Below are positions 17,663 to 25,305 of a DNA stretch of 64,000 nucleotides, piece by piece (position 1 is the stretch's first letter; each line of letters begins with the position of its first letter). The translations under genes were made by a program, and so were the position numbers. Source of the DNA: Aminipila butyrica (GTDB lineage Bacteria > Bacillota > Clostridia > Peptostreptococcales > Anaerovoracaceae); NCBI RefSeq assembly GCF_010669305.1, contig NZ_CP048649.1:2108001-2172000 (forward strand), in the 5' to 3' direction. Below the pieces are notes generated by a model. The model made no database searches. It saw only the letters and a program-made list of their open reading frames with translations, and was not told the DNA's origin.

Positions 17663-17940
17663 AAAAAAAGCTGTGACAATTTAACCTTGTCACAGCCGTA
17701 TTTCTGTACTGATCATAACTCCTTTGTTCCCATAATCCGTGGGACAAAAAAACAAACATTTGCGAAGATATTCTGACTTACACTTCCAGGACCTTTCAAT
17801 CCATCACTCCTGTTTGCCTTCCCGATTTTCATCAGTGGCTGACTTGGTCCAAACACGAGTTCCATGTTTACAGCGGCGGTACCGTTTGAGACTTGCACTC
17901 AATTCCCTATTACATCCTTCTGCTTTAGCCAGCAGAAAGA
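17663..17940 (-). promoter_or_regulatory. Cobalamin riboswitch 2, with terminator, upstream of the surface-protein/ECF operon
   Basis: Minus-strand core: AATAGGGAATTGAGTGCAAG, ACGGTACCGCCGCTGTAA, GTCAGCCACTGATG, CGGGAAGGC, and a divergent 3' box AAGTCAGAATATCTTCGC. The terminator pairs GCTGTGACAA (17670-17679 on plus) with TTGTCACAGC (17687-17696), with seven U at 17669-17663. The 3' box differs from the usual CAGGAGACCTGC, so the aptamer subclass or corrinoid preference may differ. Confidence 0.88.
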
Positions 17941-18001
17941 AAACACAAAAGCATTCCTATTCAATTGGATGAGATTAAAAAAACCTCATTTCTTATCAAA
18001 T

Positions 18002-18030
18002 ATTGTATCATCAAAGCTGCTTTTTGTAAA
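18002..18030 (-). promoter_or_regulatory. Promoter of riboswitch unit 2
   Basis: Minus-strand TTTACA (18030-18025) and TACAAT (18007-18002), 17-base spacing, about 65 bases upstream of the riboswitch core. Confidence 0.65.
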
Positions 18031-18092
18031 TAGGGCCGCTCCTGCAAAATTTTGCGTCCGAGCCTGTAATTTCTTGCTCTAGGCCGATGAAT

Positions 18093-19178
18093 CTAAAGAC
18101 CTTGATACTGAGCACTATGCTTCTGCTGAAACTTCCGGGTCCGCCGATTAGCTTTCTCAATCTCTTTTTCCTGCACCTTGTCCACTGGTTCCATGCCAAT
18201 CTGATAGAGAATATTTCTATAGTTGGCACAGCGAGCCATCAGGTTTTTCCATACCTCCTTTGGGATTTCCGATTTAATAGGGGGTCTGCGAAGGCTGACT
18301 GCCTGCCTGCGAAGCAGGTTCAACTGACGGACAGTCTCTTTATCTGGGTTGACCAGCTTAAACAAGCTGTCCTCCAGCATTTCACTATGTTTAATCTGTC
18401 GGCTCCTTCGTCCATCCAGAAAGGTGGACTGAAAAGGGCACAGCTTTTGGATGGGTTCCATATGTATCTGATAAAGGATATTTCTCCAGGTACCACAGCG
18501 CTTTTTCAACCTGCTGCGGACCTCTGGAGAAATTTCCATGCGCATAGGCGGTCTGCCTAATCGATTGGCGGTGTCATAAATAGACTCCAGCAGCTCCCAC
18601 TCCTCTGGTAATAAATCACAAACCTTATAAACCGGTTCCTGGCTTTTCCAGTTATTATCAATGCCCGCCGCTTCCAGAAGCTGAGCCCAGGTGTCGTATT
18701 TAAATCGAAACAATTCTGCGGCCTCCGACATTTCATGCATGTGAGGAGGTCTGCCCAAATCGTTGGCCAGTTGCCGAAGGTGCTCCAGCATTTCCTCTTC
18801 TTGCTGGCGTTTCATGGTCACCTTCTCATAGGAGTCCCCATCTTTGCCCGCCTTTTTGGAAAGGCCTGCGGCAATCAAGGCTTTGGGCCAGTTGCCAAAA
18901 CGCTTTTTTATGTAGATTCGATAAATCCAATACAGTTCTTTTTGTGCCGGGACATGGCCCAACTCCTTGGTTTTTTGGATTAAGACTTGGCATAGCGCTT
19001 CGTCAGAAAAACTGGAATAAACAATTCGGCCCCTTCCTGCGCTGATCTGCGAATATTCAAAAATTCGCTCAGCCTTTGGCCCTTCCTTATCGTGCTCCAG
19101 CTTTCCCGAAGCGATAGCCTGGGAAACAATCTTCTGAAACTCCTCTATGTATTGTGCTGCTATGCTCTCCTTCTGCAT
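18093..19178 (-). CDS. Protein with four homing-endonuclease-associated (HNH) repeats, no nuclease
   Basis: 361 residues. At least four repeats of about 45-50 residues share the pattern LG.PP...E......R..FG.W...L..AG: for example LGHVPAQKELYWIY with FGNWPKALIAAGL, LGRPPHMHEMSEA with YDTWAQLLEAAGI, LGRPPMRMEISPE with CGTWRNILYQIHM, and LRRPPIKSEIPKE with CANYRNILYQIGM. Such repeats are thought to bind nucleic acid and accompany HNH or LAGLIDADG nucleases, but no catalytic motif is present here. Last gene of riboswitch unit 3. A DNA- or RNA-binding regulatory role is a guess. Confidence 0.7.
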   Translation of the reverse strand: MQKESIAAQYIEEFQKIVSQAIASGKLEHDKEGPKAERIFEYSQISAGRGRIVYSSFSDEALCQVLIQKTKELGHVPAQKELYWIYRIYIKKRFGNWPKALIAAGLSKKAGKDGDSYEKVTMKRQQEEEMLEHLRQLANDLGRPPHMHEMSEAAELFRFKYDTWAQLLEAAGIDNNWKSQEPVYKVCDLLPEEWELLESIYDTANRLGRPPMRMEISPEVRSRLKKRCGTWRNILYQIHMEPIQKLCPFQSTFLDGRRSRQIKHSEMLEDSLFKLVNPDKETVRQLNLLRRQAVSLRRPPIKSEIPKEVWKNLMARCANYRNILYQIGMEPVDKVQEKEIEKANRRTRKFQQKHSAQYQGL

Positions 19179-19215
19179 GTCTGTGTTCCCTTCTTTCTTT
19201 TGTGTCTTATTCCCC

Positions 19216-19806
19216 TTATTTTTTCAGCAAGCCGCAAACCAGCACAAAATAAGAGGGCAGCTTGTCCGGCTCCAGCCATTCCAAGTCCACGCCCAGCAGC
19301 TTGCTGCACGTGCGTCCCACATCGCCCCCCAGAGCCTCAATGCTGTACCGCAGCTTATGATAATAGCGGCAGCTTTCTTTGGCACTGCCTTCGGGACAGA
19401 CACTGCGAGTGCAGCTGTGGGTCTCCATCAGGCGATCTCCGCAGAGAGAACAGCTTCCCGCCGACAGGCTGACACTGTCAACAAGCTTTTCTTCCATCTC
19501 ATAGAGTTCTTCCGACAGGATCTTTTTCTCTGCCGCAAGGATATCATACATCTCCTCTTTAGCCGCCTCCTTGGACAACTGCTGCTGATCCTGCTGGTCA
19601 AAAACGATCTTTCTTCCCAAGAGTACTATCCGCTGAAACTGATTCCAATACCCCATCGGGTCAAAATCGAAGGGCGGGCAGGTCCACTTTTGGCCATAGC
19701 TGCTGCATTGCTTACAGTATTCCAAGAATTCCTCCACGTTGACGTACTCTTTCACATATTTTGAGACTTCCATCTCGGTGCTGATGTGCTCCGTCTTATA
19801 GTTCAT
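19216..19806 (-). CDS. DUF2284 Cys-rich putative metal-binding protein
   Basis: 196 residues of the DUF2284 family. Cysteines are grouped as CKQCSSYGQKWTCPPF near the N-terminus (29-44), CSLCGD and CTRSVCPEG in the middle, and single cysteines further on, consistent with metal or Fe-S binding. Function is unknown. It starts 4 bases after the CbiR-like gene, whose stop lies in its AAAGGA ribosome site, so the two are coupled. Its place in a cobalamin-riboswitch operon suggests work on corrinoids, for example cobalt or redox handling, but this is inference. Confidence 0.8.
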   Translation of the reverse strand: MNYKTEHISTEMEVSKYVKEYVNVEEFLEYCKQCSSYGQKWTCPPFDFDPMGYWNQFQRIVLLGRKIVFDQQDQQQLSKEAAKEEMYDILAAEKKILSEELYEMEEKLVDSVSLSAGSCSLCGDRLMETHSCTRSVCPEGSAKESCRYYHKLRYSIEALGGDVGRTCSKLLGVDLEWLEPDKLPSYFVLVCGLLKK

Positions 19807-19810
19807 GTTT

Positions 19811-20782
19811 TTATCCTTTCCACCCCAAAGCCTCCGTTTGAATCTTCAGGACTCTTTCCTTGTCAGCTCTGCCGGAAGACGCCAGCTCATGAACCAGATA
19901 TTCTGGAGCAATTCGCTCTATGAGACTCTGGATGCCCGGATGTGTAACGGGTTGATGGGTGTCAATATTTAAAATATGCTGATAAGACACCGCAAACTTT
20001 TCCAAGTAATCCTCCGGCAGCTTTGGTACAATACAGAGGTGCTCCTTCGTATATTCTCCGCTTACCGACTGATGCAGATGCACCCCTTTTATATATCGGC
20101 AGAGGATGCCGTGTTCATCAAGCATTTTATGTATATAATCAATCGCCTCTTCCTGGCTCTGCAGCTCCAAGTTCGTACACATGAGGTGTCCCAAATCCAA
20201 CATAATACCCTTGTTCTGATAATGGATATTTTTTAGCATGCGCTTCGTAATATCAGGTTTGGTAAAAGTGAAGCCCGCCCAATGGAGATTTTCCAGAAGC
20301 AGCTTGAACGTATATTTTTTCCCGTCCATCAGCAGATTAATCAACTCTGCCGTTCGATCCACCACCTCTTCATCGCTGTGCAGCCATTGATAGGTATAAA
20401 CTTCTTCTACAGAGACATCCGACACGTGAAAGACTACGTATTCGGCTCCCGACTGCTGTGCTCGGTCCAAATCCTCGCTGAGAAGCTTAATCAAGGCCTC
20501 CCTGTTCGGTCCGCCGTAAAACATCTCCCAGCTTTTTTTTGATTTAAACTTGTGCATGAGCTGAATCTCATTGTTGTTCCAAAGATCCACCCAGTCACAG
20601 AAAAAAGCCAGGTGCCAGCCCCGAATCAATTTTCTGTCTAGCGAAAATTCGCAGTCTTCTCCGCCCCAAATGGCCTCGATTCCCTGGCAGCCGTACCGGC
20701 GGCAGACTTCCTCCAGCTGGTTGCTGTCTTGGTACTCCTTTAAAACCTCGTCTACCAGAGGCATATTTATCAGTTGAAGCAT
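19811..20782 (-). CDS. TIM-barrel protein of the AP-endonuclease-2/sugar isomerase superfamily, CbiR-like
   Basis: About 323 residues. Barrel strands are seen in YVVFHVSDV, FKLLLENLHWAG, IMLDLGHLMCTN and IKGVHLHQS, with metal-ligand residues (Glu, Asp, His) at strand ends. CbiR from Akkermansia, which removes the lower ligand of cobamides, belongs to this superfamily; the riboswitch control and corrinoid-import neighbours make that the best functional guess, but other isomerase-like activities remain possible. The start is placed at ATG 20782 (MLQLINMPLVDE, first barrel strand). ATG 20842 and TTG 20854 are alternatives, but they sit inside a hairpin and have poor ribosome sites. Confidence 0.65.
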   Translation of the reverse strand: MLQLINMPLVDEVLKEYQDSNQLEEVCRRYGCQGIEAIWGGEDCEFSLDRKLIRGWHLAFFCDWVDLWNNNEIQLMHKFKSKKSWEMFYGGPNREALIKLLSEDLDRAQQSGAEYVVFHVSDVSVEEVYTYQWLHSDEEVVDRTAELINLLMDGKKYTFKLLLENLHWAGFTFTKPDITKRMLKNIHYQNKGIMLDLGHLMCTNLELQSQEEAIDYIHKMLDEHGILCRYIKGVHLHQSVSGEYTKEHLCIVPKLPEDYLEKFAVSYQHILNIDTHQPVTHPGIQSLIERIAPEYLVHELASSGRADKERVLKIQTEALGWKG

Positions 20783-20813
20783 ATGCAGGCCTAATCCTTT
20801 CGCCAATACAACA

Positions 20814-20865
20814 AAGTCTCTAGATGAGTGCCGAAAGCGCATTTCTTTACTCAACTAAGAGACTT
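20814..20865 (-). promoter_or_regulatory. Intra-operon hairpin upstream of the CbiR-like gene
   Basis: AAGTCTCT (20814-20821) pairs with AGAGACTT (20858-20865), with further pairing of GATGAGT with ACTCAAC. On the minus strand it is followed by TTGTTGTATTGG. It may attenuate, stabilise or process the transcript between the first and second genes of riboswitch unit 3. Confidence 0.5.
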
Positions 20866-20902
20866 CTAAAAGACTTCTGTATGTTATTTATTACAGTTTT
20901 AG

Positions 20903-21181
20903 TTAATATAAACAGTAGCTTTCATAGTTTTCACCCATGTAAATCCAAACATTTTCTCCCATTTCAATCTCTTCTCGAAATGTTAAATTGGGAACTAAAA
21001 GCTTGATGCTAGTTCTCTTCTTTCCAGTAACCGTAACCCCTTCCGGTGTAGGGTCCTTCTTAAAGGCGGCAATCTTTGCTCCCAAATCGGAAATGCCTGT
21101 CTCCTTGGCAAAGTTGTCAATAAACTCCTGTGTATTAGCATAAACCACATTATCTTGATTCTTAAACCAGTTAATATTCAT
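20903..21181 (-). CDS. Small protein of unknown function, first gene of riboswitch unit 3
   Basis: 92 residues, soluble, without signal peptide or cysteine motif (one Cys near the C-terminus). I do not recognise the family. It begins MNINWFKNQDN and contains KRTSIKLLVPNLTF followed by an acidic tail. The start at ATG 21181 lies 8 bases after AGGAGG; a GTG at 21190 overlaps the ribosome site and is rejected. It follows a cobalamin riboswitch and a GC-rich hairpin region (about 21212-21262), so its expression should fall when B12 is plentiful. Confidence 0.7.
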   Translation of the reverse strand: MNINWFKNQDNVVYANTQEFIDNFAKETGISDLGAKIAAFKKDPTPEGVTVTGKKRTSIKLLVPNLTFREEIEMGENVWIYMGENYESYCLY

Positions 21182-21313
21182 TGCACTCACCTCCTAATTA
21201 TTGAAAGGATGAGGGCCCCACACATCTGCCCATGCAGACAGGTCTGTGAAGACCCTCAGGAATGAAAAGACGTTTTTCTTGGCGGATGAAGATTGCTTAG
21301 CAGATAGGCAAAC

Positions 21314-21605
21314 AAAAAAACTGTAGCTAACCGCTACAGTCCGTATTTACTGTATATCCTCATCCTCATAAGGCTTTGAAGCAACGCCGATCACCCGTCG
21401 GCCGCTCAAACAATTTATGCAGGTCTTCTGGCTCGCAGATCATGGTTTTTTTCGCCTTCCCGGACAAGATAAGAAAAATCCAGTGGCACCTTGAAAAAAA
21501 CTCCCTGCATACAGCGGCGGGACCGCGCAGGACTTAAACCTGCTTCCCTCTTAGCTGCGAAGCTACAAACTTTTAAAAAAGCTCTAACTTGCAGAACATA
21601 AACGT
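21314..21605 (-). promoter_or_regulatory. Cobalamin riboswitch 3, with terminator, upstream of the CbiR-like operon
   Basis: Minus-strand core: GAGGGAAGCAGGTTTAAGTCC, GCGGTCCCGCCGCTGTATGC, GTGCCACTGG, CCGGGAAGGCG and the B12 box GAGCCAGAAGACCTGC. Terminator: ACTGTAGC/GCTACAGT (21320-21340) with a 5-base loop and a U run (21320-21314). Between it and the first gene, TGAGGG...CCCTCA encloses nested stems (about 21212-21262) with no U tail; its role is unknown. Confidence 0.93.
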
Positions 21606-21625
21606 TTTATTCACTTATTACATTT

Positions 21626-21655
21626 ATGGTATCACACCCTCTTTAACTTTGTCAA
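21626..21655 (-). promoter_or_regulatory. Promoter of riboswitch unit 3
   Basis: Minus-strand TTGACA (21655-21650) and TACCAT (21631-21626), 18-base spacing. It is divergent from the GntR/ABC operon promoter 53 bases away. Confidence 0.65.
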
Positions 21656-21707
21656 CCCCATAAAAATTTATATTTTCCATCCTCTCCAGGTTTTAGGGAT
21701 TTTCTCA

Positions 21708-21737
21708 TTGACAGTGTATTACTTGGCATAGTACACT
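21708..21737 (+). promoter_or_regulatory. Promoter with YtrA-type operator AGTGTA-N13-TACACT
   Basis: TTGACA at 21708-21713 is the -35 box; TACACT (21732-21737) or the overlapping GTACAC is the -10 region. The inverted repeat AGTGTA (21713-21718), 13 bases, TACACT (21732-21737) overlies both boxes. It matches the operator described for B. subtilis YtrA, so the downstream GntR protein very likely represses its own operon here. Confidence 0.85.
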
Positions 21738-21766
21738 AAATCTATGATAAAAAGGAGGTGATTTAT

Positions 21767-22150
21767 ATGTTCCAGCTAGATTTTAAAAGCAGAAAAACCA
21801 TATACGAACAAGTAGTGGATAACCTCAAAGAACTAATTATCGCAGAAGTTTTGCTGCCGGAGGAAAAATTGCCCTCAGTACGGGAATTATCTAAAATGCT
21901 TACCGTCAATCCCAACACGGTGCAAAAAGCTTATCGAGAACTGGAATATCAGGGATACGTGTACACCGTCACCGGACTAGGCACTTTTGTAGCCATTCCC
22001 AAGAAGACAGCTATTAATCCCGCCCAGCTAGAAGAGATTGCCGGACGGATAAAAAACGACATCAAGGAATTGTATTTTCTCGGTTTAAGCGTGGAAGAGA
22101 TTGAAAAGCTGCTGCTTCAACTGATCGAAAGAAGAGGTGAAAATATATGA
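21767..22150 (+). CDS. GntR-family repressor, YtrA subfamily
   Basis: About 127 residues: a winged HTH (1-75; LPSVRELSKMLTVNPNTVQKAYRELEYQGYV) and a short helical tail (85-127), the small YtrA plan without a large effector domain. Such repressors usually sit first in ABC transporter operons induced by cell-wall antibiotics. ATG 21767 follows AGGAGG by 8 bases; a GTG at 21758 is rejected. Its stop overlaps the start of the ATPase gene (ATGA). Confidence 0.9.
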   Translation: MFQLDFKSRKTIYEQVVDNLKELIIAEVLLPEEKLPSVRELSKMLTVNPNTVQKAYRELEYQGYVYTVTGLGTFVAIPKKTAINPAQLEEIAGRIKNDIKELYFLGLSVEEIEKLLLQLIERRGENI

Positions 22151-23043
22151 TCAAAGTGACGGACGTAAATAAGAGCTTCGACCAGTTTAAGGCGCTTACC
22201 GACCTGAACCTCCACGTAAACAAAGGATCGATCTACGGCCTGGTGGGTACCAACGGAGCCGGAAAAACCACTATTATAAAGCATATCACAGGTATTGTCT
22301 GCCCCGATTCTGGCCAGATAACCATTGATGGAGAAGCCGTCTTTGACAATCGGCAGATCAAGCAGCGCATGGGCTTTATACCCGACGACCTGTTTTTCTT
22401 TTCTACTTATAATTTAAAAGAAATGTCTAAGTTTTATAAGAACCTCTATCCCAATTGGAATGCCCAACGATACGCCCACATGGTCACGCAATTTGGCCTG
22501 AGTGAAAATAGAAAACTAGCCCGATTTTCTAAGGGTATGCAGAAACAGGCAGCTTTCGTCTTGATTATGTCTTCCATGCCGGATTACCTGATTTTAGATG
22601 AACCCATTGACGGGCTGGACCCTATTGTCCGCAAGCTGGTGTGGAAGTACATTGTGGAGGATGTGGCAGAACGGGAAATGACTGTGCTGGTATCCTCTCA
22701 CAATCTAAAAGAACTGGAAGGCATCTGTGATTCCATCGGTATTCTCTCCAAAGGCCATATGGTCATGGAACGGGATTTGGACGAATTGAAATCCGATGTG
22801 CACAAGATTCAGGTGGCTTATAAAAACAAACCGTCCGAACCTTACAAGCAATTAAATGTACTTCACCGGGAAGCCCGGGGAACAGTAGACCTGCTCATCG
22901 TGCGGGATAAGCGGGAATTTGTGGAGCAAATTATCCTGGCCGGAGAACCGGTACTCTTTGATATGCTGCCCCTGTCCCTGGAGGAAATTTTTATTTACGA
23001 ATTAGGAGGCGTTGACAATGAAATCCAGAACATCATATTTTAG
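22147..23043 (+). CDS. ABC transporter ATP-binding protein (YtrB-like)
   Basis: 298 residues. Walker A GTNGAGKTTI near residue 34, a degenerate signature ARFSKGMQKQA, Walker B YLILDEPIDGLDP and the switch histidine in VLVSSHNLKELEG are readable. The C-terminal 80 residues are an extra domain. It pairs with the following permease and overlaps it by 26 bases. With the GntR repressor it forms a typical envelope-stress export module. Confidence 0.93.
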   Translation: MIKVTDVNKSFDQFKALTDLNLHVNKGSIYGLVGTNGAGKTTIIKHITGIVCPDSGQITIDGEAVFDNRQIKQRMGFIPDDLFFFSTYNLKEMSKFYKNLYPNWNAQRYAHMVTQFGLSENRKLARFSKGMQKQAAFVLIMSSMPDYLILDEPIDGLDPIVRKLVWKYIVEDVAEREMTVLVSSHNLKELEGICDSIGILSKGHMVMERDLDELKSDVHKIQVAYKNKPSEPYKQLNVLHREARGTVDLLIVRDKREFVEQIILAGEPVLFDMLPLSLEEIFIYELGGVDNEIQNIIF

Positions 23044-25207
23044 TGTGTCCATCCCTCTGGTGAAGGAAAATCTTCGGCGGTTCTGGGCTATACCTGCTGT
23101 GGGCTTTCTGGCTTACTTTCTATCAGGCATATTTCCTATCCTTATGAGCTATCGGACCATCGACCACATGTATTCCTACATAGATATGTGCCTGAGCAAC
23201 AGCCAGCCCTTTTTCATGGCGATTCACTTGATGCTGCCCATCATCACGGCGGTGATTATCTTCCGCTATTTGCAGACGTCCAGCTCCGTGACAACTATGC
23301 ATGCCATGCCCTTTACCAGGGCCCAGCTGTTTAACAGCAGTTTTCTGTCGGGCTTCATTCTGATTCTTTTGCCCTTGCTGGCCAATGAAATCATTTTTCA
23401 GCTGATTGTCAAGCCTACCTATGATCCTTACATGTATAAGGACTATCCGAGGATGACCATATTGGATGAAAGTGCGATAAATATTTTCACTCATGCCAAT
23501 GTGTTCCAGTGGTTCTGGCATTCTCTGCTGATTCTGATGGTAATTTACGCCATCTCCATATTTGCAGGTCTGGTAACAGGAAATTCAGTCATGCATCTGT
23601 CTCTGGCTGTAGGTTTTAACTTCCTGGCCCCGGCACTATATCTGACCTTTGTCATGTATTGCTCCAACTACCTGTTTGGATTCACTGCAGAAGGAATTCA
23701 CGGGAAGATTCTTGCTGGTCTCTCCCCTTTTGTGCAGTCTGCCGTCGGCGGAGGAGAATTTACACCGGCCTTCCAAGTCTATTATCTGCTGCTATTTGTT
23801 GGGATTGTCGCCCTGTCCTCCTTCCTATACCAGAAGCGGCAGATGGAAAAAGCCGGAGACCCTATTGTCTTTCACTTTATGATTCCAGCCATCTGCTACT
23901 TAATCGCTTACTTCGGCATGTCTCTCATGTCCTATTACTTTACGTCCCTGGCTACTGCCAACAGTGAAGATGGAGGGCAAAATGTCGACGCCTACTTTTA
24001 TTCCGGCCTGGCCGCTGGTGGAGTAATCTCCTTTATTTTAGGACGGATGATCGTACTGAAGACCCCCCGGATATTTAATAAAAGCAGCTTGAAGAGCTTT
24101 GGTATTTTCGCCCTAGGTGCCGCACTCTTTATTTCATCTATCACTCTGGATTTGACCAACTTTGAAGACCGCGTTCCCAAAGAGAGTTCGCTGAAAGGCG
24201 TATATTCCAACAGCTTCAAATCTTTCAACAGCGATAGCCGCTATACGGCACATCTGTTTTCCAAACAACCCGGTCAGTATGATAAGACGGCCTTTCGCTT
24301 TACTGACCCAAAGAATATTCAGGCGCTGACCAACCTGCACCGGCAAATCGTCAAAGACAAGAAGCAGATTGAAAAGGAGGAAAGCCTCAATGTACAGTCC
24401 TACTTGATTGACCTGTTTTATGACATGTCCACCCCTCTGGACCTCCAGCGGGCCTACAACTTGACGTATAAGCGCGTACACGCCAATCCGTATTTTAAAC
24501 AGGTTTACGAATCTCAGGAGTTCAAGGATTATTTCTCCTTCAACCGCCTGAATCATCAATCGTTTACCAAGATTACCCTGGAAAACAGCTTTTACTATGA
24601 TGATAGCCTGGCTTCACACCTGCTGATTACAGATCAGAGTAGAATCGGTGAATTGCTGGCAGCCATGGAAACAGACTTCCAAAACAGGACGTATGAACAA
24701 GAGGTAAGCAGCCTGCACTCTTATTGTACCCTGTATTTGGACTACACATATCTGAATGAAAAACATAAATTGGAAAGGACTACCTTGGATTTAAGCATTT
24801 TATCCACTGACGTTCAGACGATTAAATGGCTGCGAGATAACGGCTACGGAACTTATCTGGAATTCGCTCCGGATCAAATTGCCAGCATCATTTTCACAAA
24901 ACAGGATGTGAAGAAGAATGAAGAAGAGGCCGCTGAACGGGCTGCCTTGGACACGAAGGAATTCACCACCGCTGAAATGACAGAACAGGCGGCGGCAGAA
25001 GAGACTGAAAACCAGTTGATTATCACCGACCCGCAGCAGATTCAGCAGATTTTAAACTCCTTCTCCGGCTGGAATAACAATTACGATCTGTACTATGAGG
25101 GAACTATCGTCTTTAAGCCGAGAGATGGTATCCGTAGCGCGTATTCAGACACCATTTTCTACGATCCGGAAAACGTCCCGGCCTTTATCAGCGGGTATTT
25201 TGAATAA
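23018..25207 (+). CDS. ABC-2 type permease with large soluble C-terminal domain
   Basis: 729 residues. About eight membrane helices lie in the first 380 residues, including a conserved TMHAMPFTRAQLF loop near residue 95. A final segment near 370 is followed by a 350-residue soluble domain with DLFYDMSTPLDLQRAYNL and a low-complexity Glu/Ala stretch near 650. ATG 23018 is preceded by AGGAGG; the frame extends two codons upstream without a site. Substrate unknown; the YtrA-type control suggests defence against wall-active compounds. Confidence 0.85.
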   Translation: MKSRTSYFSVSIPLVKENLRRFWAIPAVGFLAYFLSGIFPILMSYRTIDHMYSYIDMCLSNSQPFFMAIHLMLPIITAVIIFRYLQTSSSVTTMHAMPFTRAQLFNSSFLSGFILILLPLLANEIIFQLIVKPTYDPYMYKDYPRMTILDESAINIFTHANVFQWFWHSLLILMVIYAISIFAGLVTGNSVMHLSLAVGFNFLAPALYLTFVMYCSNYLFGFTAEGIHGKILAGLSPFVQSAVGGGEFTPAFQVYYLLLFVGIVALSSFLYQKRQMEKAGDPIVFHFMIPAICYLIAYFGMSLMSYYFTSLATANSEDGGQNVDAYFYSGLAAGGVISFILGRMIVLKTPRIFNKSSLKSFGIFALGAALFISSITLDLTNFEDRVPKESSLKGVYSNSFKSFNSDSRYTAHLFSKQPGQYDKTAFRFTDPKNIQALTNLHRQIVKDKKQIEKEESLNVQSYLIDLFYDMSTPLDLQRAYNLTYKRVHANPYFKQVYESQEFKDYFSFNRLNHQSFTKITLENSFYYDDSLASHLLITDQSRIGELLAAMETDFQNRTYEQEVSSLHSYCTLYLDYTYLNEKHKLERTTLDLSILSTDVQTIKWLRDNGYGTYLEFAPDQIASIIFTKQDVKKNEEEAAERAALDTKEFTTAEMTEQAAAEETENQLIITDPQQIQQILNSFSGWNNNYDLYYEGTIVFKPRDGIRSAYSDTIFYDPENVPAFISGYFE

Positions 25208-25241
25208 TGGCTTTGATCTATCAAACAATCAAATCAACATA

Positions 25242-25302
25242 AAAAAGGAGGCAGTCTGCTGGGAACCAATAGGATTTCAGCAGACTGCCTCCTTTTTAAT
25301 TT
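25242..25302. terminator. Long bidirectional hairpin terminator
   Basis: A perfect 20-bp stem (25242-25261 with 25278-25297) with a 16-base loop, A-rich on one side and T-rich on the other, between convergent operons. Confidence 0.9.
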
Positions 25303-25305
25303 TTA

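Noticed and set aside
17713..17898. 61-codon minus-strand frame upstream of the SLH protein gene
   Set aside because: It lies entirely in cobalamin riboswitch 2 and has no ribosome site.
25242..25302. Long inverted repeat considered as a transposon end
   Set aside because: A single perfect hairpin between convergent genes with A/T tracts is a bidirectional terminator; no transposase or target duplication is present.
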